This document shows positions 6,674 to 12,773 of a stretch of DNA of 16,956 bases, piece by piece. A model generated the notes under the pieces. The model saw only the letters and a program-made list of their open reading frames with translations. It was not told the DNA's origin and searched no databases. Source of the DNA: JAYENY01 sp964646075 (GTDB lineage: Bacteria; Patescibacteriota; Minisyncoccia; Minisyncoccales; PEYH01); NCBI GenBank assembly GCA_964646075.1, contig CAZYBZ010000010.1:1-16956 (forward strand). The letters are read 5' to 3'. Position 1 is the stretch's first letter, and each line of letters opens with the position of its first letter. The position numbers and the translations under genes are program-made.

Positions 6674-8764
6674 ATGTTTAAAAAAAACGAAAAACTTCTC
6701 ATTATTTCTCTAATTGTCTTTCTTGGGATAACTTTTCCCTTAGCAGAGGCTTCAGCAAATGGCGCCGCCCTTACCATCCTTTTCGGAATCGGCGCAGCAA
6801 TAAAAGCAGCATTCGGGGAGTTTGCCAGAATAATGGGAAAAGTTACCTATTTTTTATTTAAAGTCCTTCTCCTTTTAATACTCTCCCAACTCCTTCTATT
6901 CTTTGCTAATGCTTTTTTAGCCTGGGCTAGTGATCCTAATCTTATTAAAGTTGGAATTTTGGAAAATCCCTTTGTTCTGATGGGCTGGGAAGTGGTAAGA
7001 GACTTTGTTAACCTCTTCTTCATTCTAATAGTGGTTTTTATCGGAATTGCCACCGCTCTTAGAATAAAAGAATATGAAATTCAAAAGCTCTGGCCGCGTT
7101 TAATTTTTGTCGCCCTGTTAATCAATTTTACGCCAGCAATCTCTGGGTTATTGATAGGCGCCTCAAATGTCGTTATGGACTTTTTCTTTCAAGCTGGTGG
7201 AGGCGGGGGATTTGTTGGAATCATCCGCCCGGCCACAGATGTGTTTGGGGGTCTAGGGGAAGCAATCCGCTTTGTGTTTGCCGATATTGATGGAAAGCTG
7301 GGAGGAGGAATGATCTTTAGAATGTTTTTTTTAACAACATTTAATTTGGTGACTAGCTTTATTTTAATCACTCTCTCTCTGGTTTTTATTATAAGACATG
7401 TTGTTTTATGGGTTTTGGTAATCCTGTCCCCTCTCGCCTTTTTTAGCTATATTTTGCCTGCTACCAAAACAATGTTTTGGGATAAATGGTGGAACGAATT
7501 TATTAAATGGTCTTTTATCGGAGTTGTAGCTATGTTTTTTCTCTGGCTTGCTCATATAATGATAGCTGAATTGCCAATATTATTAGATGATCCGAGCGCT
7601 TTAGCTCTTGGATTGGACGCTGGGCTTGCTGGCATATTAACTCTTTCTCTTCCTTTGGCTCTTTTATGTATTGGGCTAATGAGTCTCTCTTCTATCTCTA
7701 TCCAGGGAATGAACTTAGGAAAGATGGCCGGGGGGCTAAGAAGGACTGTGGAAGGAAAAGCAAAGTCGCTATACAAAAGAGAGGCTCCTGGTATGTGGAA
7801 TAGAGTGTCAGCGCCTGCAAGAGAGGAGGTTGGAAAATGGGCTGAAGGAGTGGGAATGAAAGCCCCTCCAGAAAAAGGAGAGAAGGGAAGAGTGGGTTAT
7901 CATATACGCAAGAAAATAGCTGGTAAAGTTTCGCCACATGCTCAGGGAAAGACGACAAAAGATATTGAAGCCTTAACTGGGGAAAACAAAGAACTTACTA
8001 GGGGTGGACGAAATCTTGCGTTAAGAAATGCTAAAAATAAGATCGAAAGAATCTCGGCTATCTTGTCAAAATTTGAAAAAGGAGAAACTTCTGACCTTAC
8101 TTCGTCAGAGATAGAGCAAGGAATGGAGGCAGCAAGCAATTCTTATCCATCCCAGTTAAATAAAATGAATGGAATGGCTCCGGATATTGCTCTGAAAAAT
8201 GAAAAGAAATATGCCAAACAAGTGGAAGAGCTAAGGGAAGCAGGGGACGATAAGGCCGCAAATAAGATCCAAGAAAAAATGGAACAAATGGGATTAATAC
8301 TTAGTAATAAAGATAAAGAGAAGGGCTATAAAAGATTGTCTGATAAATTAGCAGATGGCATAAAAGCTAAAGATATCTCGTCTCTGCGAATAGAGTCCTT
8401 TGAAAATGAAGAGTATGCAGAATCCTTTTTCAAGCACGGAACTGGTGAGAAATTCTCCGCTATGGGCAGAGAATTAAACCGCCCGGGACTAGAAATAATC
8501 CAAAAGAAAATAAACGAGACTGAACCAGAGCGCTTAAAGACAGAATACCCAGCTTTGCATAAATTTTCTACAAGCAACGTGGCTGCAAGTTCAGGTTTAG
8601 TTGGATCTAAGAGTAAAGAAAGTGGTAATAAGCCACCTAAGATACTCACGCCCGAAAAAAAAGCAAAGCCAAGAAAAACGAGTAAAGAGTATGGAAGGAA
8701 AGACGGAAAGATAACAGAATACGAGAGGCAGGGTGGGGGAGGCCCGATTGCAGGAGGAAATTAG
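6674..8764 (+). CDS. VirB6/TrbL-like polytopic membrane protein with long charged tail
   Basis: The 696-residue product has a signal-like first segment (8-26), then about seven hydrophobic stretches near 57-84, 110-130, 141-165, 215-241, 243-262, 278-298 and 316-342. The stretch LWVLVILSPLAFFSYILPAT followed by MFWDKWWNEFIKW (residues 245-279) is what I expect in TrbL/VirB6 proteins of Patescibacteria. VirB6 is the inner-membrane channel component of type IV systems. Residues about 345-696 are a soluble, Lys/Glu-rich, mostly helical tail without recognisable motif, ending in a Gly-rich GGGGPIAGGN; it makes up half of the protein and is much longer than in classical VirB6. Positive charges after the last membrane helix suggest a cytoplasmic tail. 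It lies downstream of the pilin-like gene and is followed by a terminator, so it closes this transcription unit. Confidence 0.85.
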   Translation: MFKKNEKLLIISLIVFLGITFPLAEASANGAALTILFGIGAAIKAAFGEFARIMGKVTYFLFKVLLLLILSQLLLFFANAFLAWASDPNLIKVGILENPFVLMGWEVVRDFVNLFFILIVVFIGIATALRIKEYEIQKLWPRLIFVALLINFTPAISGLLIGASNVVMDFFFQAGGGGGFVGIIRPATDVFGGLGEAIRFVFADIDGKLGGGMIFRMFFLTTFNLVTSFILITLSLVFIIRHVVLWVLVILSPLAFFSYILPATKTMFWDKWWNEFIKWSFIGVVAMFFLWLAHIMIAELPILLDDPSALALGLDAGLAGILTLSLPLALLCIGLMSLSSISIQGMNLGKMAGGLRRTVEGKAKSLYKREAPGMWNRVSAPAREEVGKWAEGVGMKAPPEKGEKGRVGYHIRKKIAGKVSPHAQGKTTKDIEALTGENKELTRGGRNLALRNAKNKIERISAILSKFEKGETSDLTSSEIEQGMEAASNSYPSQLNKMNGMAPDIALKNEKKYAKQVEELREAGDDKAANKIQEKMEQMGLILSNKDKEKGYKRLSDKLADGIKAKDISSLRIESFENEEYAESFFKHGTGEKFSAMGRELNRPGLEIIQKKINETEPERLKTEYPALHKFSTSNVAASSGLVGSKSKESGNKPPKILTPEKKAKPRKTSKEYGRKDGKITEYERQGGGGPIAGGN

Positions 8765-8803
8765 AAGAATAGGTCAGAAGAAAAAAATAAGCGCTTGAAG
8801 TAA

Positions 8804-8830
8804 AAAAGGGGCGTTGTAAACGCCCCTTTT
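8804..8830 (+). terminator. Intrinsic terminator after the VirB6-like gene
   Basis: AAAAGGGGCGTT (8804-8815) and AACGCCCCTTTT (8819-8830) pair perfectly over 12 bp around a 3-nt loop GTA. The core GGGGCG/CGCCCC is followed by TTTT on the plus strand. Because the stem is flanked by A and T runs it could work on both strands, but the only gene reading into it is the VirB6-like one, 40 bp upstream. Confidence 0.92.
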
Positions 8831-8842
8831 AGATTTTATGCT

Positions 8843-8859
8843 GGAAAGTCAGGCTTTCC
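8843..8859. repeat. Small inverted repeat downstream of the terminator
   Basis: GGAAAG at 8843-8848 and CTTTCC at 8854-8859 flank a 5-nt spacer TCAGG. It lies between the terminator and the promoter of the next operon and could be a weak hairpin or binding site; significance is low. The remaining part of this 184-bp gap holds no further gene that I can support. Confidence 0.3.
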
Positions 8860-8915
8860 TCGCCTTCTAAACAGGCAGATGATTCAATGCATAGTTTTTC
8901 TTTTTTTGCTGATTA

Positions 8916-8924
8916 TGTTAAAAT
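8916..8924 (+). promoter_or_regulatory. Extended -10 promoter of the PrgI/VirB4-like operon
   Basis: TGTTAAAAT matches the extended -10 form TGnTAAAAT (five of six in the hexamer). The 17-nt position upstream is only T-rich, without a good -35, which is usual for extended -10 promoters. Transcription would start near 8931, about 18 nt before the ATG of the 149-residue protein. Confidence 0.5.
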
Positions 8925-8948
8925 ATAGATAAACAGAATAAGAAAAAT

Positions 8949-9398
8949 ATGAAAGAAATATCCCAAGATAAACTTTGGGCAATTTATGAAACTTTGCCTA
9001 ACGAGTTAAAAGATGCTATTTTTTCAGAAGACACGGCTGATGCGATTTGGAATATCTGTAAATTACATAATGTCGAGCAAATCTCTGATACAGCCAAGAT
9101 TGTTGGCCATTCACTGATGGGACTCTTGCCGCCAGAAACAATTGCCGCTACTCTACAAAGCCAATTAGGGTTAAGTCAAAATACCGCTAAAAAGATGGGG
9201 ATGGAAATAGAGCATTTTATTTTTAATTCAATAAAGGAGGAATTAAATAGTTTGTATCAAAAAAAGAGTCAACCCGAAGAAAGGCTTGTAGCAAAAAAGG
9301 AGGAGGGAGTTGAGGAAAAGGAAATTGAGGAAAAGGAAATTGAGGAGGAAACCAGACAGCCTCAAAAATTAAAGAGCTACCGGGAGCCAATAGAATAG
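8949..9398 (+). CDS. Small helical protein heading the VirB4-like operon, function unknown
   Basis: I do not recognise a characterised family. The 149-residue product has no signal peptide or membrane segment, so it should be cytoplasmic. Residues 1-105 look like a compact helical domain; LLPPETIAATLQSQLGLSQNTAKKMGMEIEHFIF (positions about 58-92, shown in parts: LPPETIAATL, LGLSQNTAKK, IEHFIF) is a pattern I associate with small proteins encoded beside PrgI/VirB4-like genes in Patescibacteria. The tail from about 106 is a low-complexity Glu/Lys segment with a duplicated IEEKE unit. It is the first gene behind the extended -10 promoter, 27 bp ahead of the PrgI-like gene, so it is probably co-expressed with the ATPase and may regulate or chaperone it. 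No Shine-Dalgarno is visible. The frame and start are well supported, the role is not. Confidence 0.8.
   Translation: MKEISQDKLWAIYETLPNELKDAIFSEDTADAIWNICKLHNVEQISDTAKIVGHSLMGLLPPETIAATLQSQLGLSQNTAKKMGMEIEHFIFNSIKEELNSLYQKKSQPEERLVAKKEEGVEEKEIEEKEIEEETRQPQKLKSYREPIE
9310..9339 (+). repeat. Perfect 15-bp tandem duplication in the 149-residue protein gene
   Basis: TTGAGGAAAAGGAAA occurs at 9310-9324 and again at 9325-9339, followed by a partial third copy (TTGAGG at 9340). It encodes the repeated five-residue Glu/Lys unit EKEIE in the acidic tail. Such a repeat is prone to slippage but stays in frame. Confidence 0.85.
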
Positions 9399-9425
9399 AA
9401 TTGTTTAGTTGTTTAATCGTCGCCT

Positions 9426-9839
9426 ATGGAATACGCTTTGCCGCAATTTTTGCATGTCAAGTCGAAAATAGCTGGACCTTTTGATTTTAAACAGCTCCTT
9501 TTTGTCATAGGAGGATTTCTTATTTCAATAATCTTTTATTTTATATTACCAACGGTCATACATTTTTTATTAGCCGCTATTCCAATTACAGCCATCTCTT
9601 TAATATTAGCTTTTGGAAAGATTAAGGGCTTCCCTATCCCGACCATGATAACACGTTCTTTCTCTTTTATCTTTGCCGGCAAAAAATATCTCTGGAAAAA
9701 AACAGAAGGGCTGTCTCCAACAATTCCTCAAATTAAAAAAAAGGAAGAGGCAGAAGTAGACAAAACAGCAGCCCTAAAAATTTCTAGTAAAAGTCGTCTC
9801 CGAGAGATAAGTAAACTAATTGAAGTCCATTCAAAATAA
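9426..9839 (+). CDS. PrgI family protein (VirB3-like inner-membrane component)
   Basis: The 137-residue product begins with a short segment MEYALPQFLHVKSKIAGPF typical of PrgI-type proteins, which carry it just before the first membrane helix. Two closely spaced hydrophobic helices follow (about 24-41 and 45-63), then GFPIPTMITRSFSFIFAGKKYLWKK and a charged tail of about 45 residues. The PrgI family is a VirB3-like component that associates with the VirB4 ATPase at the inner membrane. That fits its position directly before the TraC-like and VirB4-like genes, with only 9 bp to the former. No Shine-Dalgarno is present. The family call rests on length, topology, the motif near 65-90 and context. 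Confidence 0.85.
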   Translation: MEYALPQFLHVKSKIAGPFDFKQLLFVIGGFLISIIFYFILPTVIHFLLAAIPITAISLILAFGKIKGFPIPTMITRSFSFIFAGKKYLWKKTEGLSPTIPQIKKKEEAEVDKTAALKISSKSRLREISKLIEVHSK

Positions 9840-9848
9840 AAAACTAGT

Positions 9849-10487
9849 ATGAATCCTTCAACCCAACAATTTTTACCCATTGAACAGATAAGAGAAGGAA
9901 TAATCATTCTAAAAGACCACAGCTTAAGAGGAGTGATAATGGCTTCTTCTCTTAATTTTGCCTTAAAAGCTGGAGAAGAACAGCAGGCAATAATTTATCA
10001 ATTCCAGTCATTCCTTAATTCTCTAGACTTCTCTTGCCAAATTTTAGCTGTTTCTCGAAAGGTTAATATTACTGGTTATCTTGAAAAACTAGAAAAAATG
10101 GAAAAGGAGCAAGAGAATGAGCTAATGAAGATTCAGACTAAAGAATATCGAAAATTCATTGAGAAAATCGTAACTGATGGAGAAATTATGAGTAAACAAT
10201 TCTATCTTGTCGTTCCTTTTTATCTCTCAGAGATACATACCAGCGCCAATAAGGGCAGTCTTTTCAAATTAAAAACAGTCCCCACTTTGACTGAAACGCT
10301 CTTTCAGGAAGCAAAAACGCAGCTCTATCAAAGGATAGAATTCTTGTCATTAGGATTAAGACGATGTGGGGTTTGGAGTGTCGCCCTAAGTAGCGAAGAA
10401 CTAATTGAACTTTTCTGGAGCCTATCACACCCAAAAGCGGCTTCAATCGGCTATTACCCGGAAATTCCTCCAGAACTTATTAAATAA
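9849..10487 (+). CDS. TraC-like domain protein
   Basis: The 212-residue product opens with TQQFLPIEQIREGIIILKD, followed by LRGVIMASSLNFALKAGEEQQ and IIYQFQSFLNSLDFSCQILA. This is the pattern of stand-alone TraC-like proteins encoded before VirB4-like ATPases, related to the N-terminal part of TraC/VirB4. There is no Walker motif, signal peptide or membrane helix. Residues about 75-120 are a charged helix, and the C-terminal half has the beta/alpha pattern YLVVPFYLSE then a helix and LSLGLRRCGVWSVALSSEEL. It ends 50 bp before the VirB4-like gene. That ATPase has its own N-terminal domain, so this is better read as a paralogous partner than as its broken-off half. It probably sits with PrgI and the ATPase on the cytoplasmic side of the membrane. 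Confidence 0.8.
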   Translation: MNPSTQQFLPIEQIREGIIILKDHSLRGVIMASSLNFALKAGEEQQAIIYQFQSFLNSLDFSCQILAVSRKVNITGYLEKLEKMEKEQENELMKIQTKEYRKFIEKIVTDGEIMSKQFYLVVPFYLSEIHTSANKGSLFKLKTVPTLTETLFQEAKTQLYQRIEFLSLGLRRCGVWSVALSSEELIELFWSLSHPKAASIGYYPEIPPELIK

Positions 10488-10537
10488 AAATTTATTAACA
10501 TCTCTATATCTATTCATAATTTCTAAATATAATTAAG

Positions 10538-12331
10538 ATGAAACTCCCCTCGCTAGATGTTTTGTTAGGTCGAAAAGAGAAAAAAGACGATTCTTTTCCA
10601 GCAATGAGCCTGCTTGATTTTATTGCCCCGCCAGCCATAAAAATTGATTCTAATTATTTCCAAATAGGAGAAAAATTCGCTAAATCATATTTTATCTTCT
10701 CCTATCCCCGTTATTTAAGCACTGGCTGGCTATCGCCAATAATTAATCTAGATGTCCCAATGGATATCTCTATCTTTTTGCATCCAATAGATACCGGGAT
10801 GATTCTTAAAAAGCTAAGAAAAAAAGTTACCGAAGTTCAGTCAGAAATTATGGAAAAAGAGGAGAAAGGGTTAGTTCGGGACCCTCTTTTAGAAACAGCC
10901 TTCAGAGACATAGAGCACTTAAGAGACCGTTTACAAACAGCTCAAGAAAGAATGTTCCGAGTTGGGATTTATCTTACTATTTATGGTAAAGACAAGAAAG
11001 AGTTAGACACTATTGAAGGTACACTTCGCTCAATTTTAGAATCAAAATTAGTCTATCTTAAGGCGGCCCTCTACCAACAAGAGAAAGGAATGATCTCTAC
11101 TTATCCCTTAGCGACAGATCAGATAAATGTTCACACTTCAATGAATACCGCTCCTTTGTCCACCCTCTTTCCTTTTGTCTCTTTCGACCTAAGCTCTAAC
11201 GAGGGAATCCTTTATGGCATTAATCAGCACAACAGCTCTCTCGTTCTTTTTGATCGATTCAGTTTAGAAAATTCAAACGCTGTTTGCTTTGGAAAAAGTG
11301 GTGGTGGCAAATCATACGCAATTAAATTGGAGATTCTACGATACTTAATGATTGGCGTAGAGTCAATCGTCGTTGACCCAGAAAATGAATACAAATTTCT
11401 TTCCGACGCTGTCGGGGGTAAATTCTATAACATCTCCTTGGCTTCAGATAGCCACATTAACCCCTTTGATCTGCCAGAGCCAGGCGAGGATGAGTCAGCA
11501 GAAGATGTTCTCCGCTCAAATATTATTAATTTAGTCGGCTTAATGAGGATAATGCTTGGTGGAATATCGGCCGAGGAAGACGCTATCGTAGACCAAGCGA
11601 TAAACGAAACATATGCTGCTAGAGATATCACTCCTGACACAGACCCATCTCTTTGGAAAGAACGAATCCCTTTGCTCTCTGATTTGGAGTCAGTCTTAGA
11701 AACAATGGAAGGCGCTGAGTCATTGGTTCAACGATTAAGAAAATTCACTAAGGGCGCTTACTCTGGTTTCTTTAATTACCCGACCAACGTCACAATGGAA
11801 AATAAATTTGTTGTTTTTGGTATTAAAAATTTAGAAACAGAATTAAGGCCATTGGCAATGTTTATCGTTATGCGATATATCTGGAACACTGTTAAAAAAG
11901 AACTAAAGAAGCGACTTTTAATTATTGATGAAGCTTGGTGGTTAATGCAAACCGAGGATAGCGCCTCTTTCTTGTTCGGCATTGTTAAGAGAGGAAGAAA
12001 ATACTGGCTAGGGGTAACGACCATTACCCAAGATGTTAATGATTTTATGAAATCCGAATATGGCCAACCGATAATCAGTAATTCTTCTCTCCAACTTCTA
12101 ATGAAACAATCCCCTTCCACTATTGAAATTGTCAAAGAAACTTTTAACTTAACAGACCAAGAAAAGTACCTTCTTCTGGGAGCGCCTATTGGAGAAGGTA
12201 TCTTTTTTGCTGGTGAAAAACATGTCTCTGTTAGAGTGGTCGCCTCTTACACAGAAGACCAAATTATCACCACTTCGCCAGAAGAATTAGCTAAAATTAA
12301 AAAAATAAAAAAAGCAAAGGAGGATGAGTAG
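10538..12331 (+). CDS. virB4: VirB4/TraC-type ATPase of a type IV secretion-like system
   Basis: The 597-residue protein is a cytoplasmic secretion ATPase. Residues about 20-235 form the VirB4-type N-terminal domain (LLDFIAPPAI, FIFSYPRYLSTGWLSPIINL, then a long charged helix near 85-140). The RecA-like motor follows: Walker A GKSGGGKS at residues 252-259, VDPENEY shortly after, HINPFDLP, and Walker B LLIIDEAWWLM with the acidic pair at 464-465. TTITQDVNDFM and SNSSLQLLMKQS near the C-terminus also match VirB4 ATPases. In known systems VirB4 hexamers energise pilus assembly and substrate transfer. The gene follows the PrgI and TraC-like genes and overlaps the next gene by 8 bp. At 597 residues it is shorter than classical VirB4, as in other Patescibacteria. 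No coupling protein VirD4 is present in the window, so the substrate is unknown. Confidence 0.94.
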   Translation: MKLPSLDVLLGRKEKKDDSFPAMSLLDFIAPPAIKIDSNYFQIGEKFAKSYFIFSYPRYLSTGWLSPIINLDVPMDISIFLHPIDTGMILKKLRKKVTEVQSEIMEKEEKGLVRDPLLETAFRDIEHLRDRLQTAQERMFRVGIYLTIYGKDKKELDTIEGTLRSILESKLVYLKAALYQQEKGMISTYPLATDQINVHTSMNTAPLSTLFPFVSFDLSSNEGILYGINQHNSSLVLFDRFSLENSNAVCFGKSGGGKSYAIKLEILRYLMIGVESIVVDPENEYKFLSDAVGGKFYNISLASDSHINPFDLPEPGEDESAEDVLRSNIINLVGLMRIMLGGISAEEDAIVDQAINETYAARDITPDTDPSLWKERIPLLSDLESVLETMEGAESLVQRLRKFTKGAYSGFFNYPTNVTMENKFVVFGIKNLETELRPLAMFIVMRYIWNTVKKELKKRLLIIDEAWWLMQTEDSASFLFGIVKRGRKYWLGVTTITQDVNDFMKSEYGQPIISNSSLQLLMKQSPSTIEIVKETFNLTDQEKYLLLGAPIGEGIFFAGEKHVSVRVVASYTEDQIITTSPEELAKIKKIKKAKEDE

Positions 12332-12680
12332 GGTCTCTCCAATAATTTTGTTAATAGCGGCTTGCCTAGATATATTCGGCCTTCTCTGTCTAGCTTTAGG
12401 TTTCATTTTCAGCCCAGAGCTAGGAGAAACCTTCTCCTTTATTCCTGATTTTCTTGGTCTCTTCTTTATCGGAGGCCACGAAATTTTTGCAAAACGCCGT
12501 CAAGCATTCTCTCAAGTGAAAGGAGTGAGAAAAAAAGCAATTGCTAAAGCAAAAAAAAAGGGTGGCTTAAAATTTTTTCTCTATTTTCTCGGAGAACTTC
12601 TTCCTCTCATTGGTGCCTTCCCTTTTTGGACAATTTTTGTTCTCTCTAGCGCAAAAAAAGAAAAAACAAGAGCCCCATAG
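12324..12680 (+). CDS. Small basic membrane protein, function unknown
   Basis: The 118-residue product has hydrophobic segments at about 7-29, 37-51 and 83-107. A strongly basic loop at 57-82 (KRRQAFSQVKGVRKKAIAKA and more lysines) should lie in the cytoplasm. I recognise no characterised family. Its ATG lies inside the last codons of the VirB4-like gene (8-bp overlap), which implies translational coupling. AAGGAGG (12317-12323) directly touches the ATG with no spacer, too close for normal initiation, so reinitiation by the ribosome finishing virB4 is more likely. Its position suggests a membrane helper of the ATPase complex; this is inference. Confidence 0.75.
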   Translation: MSRVSPIILLIAACLDIFGLLCLALGFIFSPELGETFSFIPDFLGLFFIGGHEIFAKRRQAFSQVKGVRKKAIAKAKKKGGLKFFLYFLGELLPLIGAFPFWTIFVLSSAKKEKTRAP

Positions 12681-12730
12681 TTTAAAAAATCAATTAGTTA
12701 AAAATAGAAATATGAAAAAAGATTAAAGTG

Positions 12731-12739
12731 TGATAAAAT
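12731..12739 (+). promoter_or_regulatory. Extended -10 promoter of the two-gene pilin-fusion operon
   Basis: TGATAAAAT again matches TGnTAAAAT, the same form as at 8916-8924, and again lacks a convincing -35. It lies 34 bp before the ATG at 12774, in an AT-only gap of 93 bp, so chance occurrence is easier here. Transcription would begin near 12746. Confidence 0.45.
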
Positions 12740-12749
12740 GAAAATTAAC

Positions 12750-12771
12750 TTATAATTAAAATTAATTATAA
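12750..12771 (+). promoter_or_regulatory. AT-only inverted repeat at the translation start of the 847-residue protein gene
   Basis: TTATAATT (12750-12757) and AATTATAA (12764-12771) form a perfect 8-bp inverted repeat with a 6-nt spacer, ending 2 bp before the ATG. It could be a weak leader hairpin or a protein-binding site. Composed only of A and T, it may also be chance. Confidence 0.3.
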
Positions 12772-12773
12772 TT

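Noticed and set aside
7698..8649. Several minus-strand open frames opposite the VirB6-like tail
   Set aside because: They mirror the codon bias of a Lys/Glu-rich gene, give Leu/Ser/Phe-rich products without motifs, and overlap each other and a well-supported gene.
10528..10533. Perfect TATAAT five bases before the VirB4-like ATG, suggesting a leaderless transcript
   Set aside because: The gap is AT-rich, there is no -35 at 17 nt, and the gene sits inside a tight operon; chance is the simpler reading.
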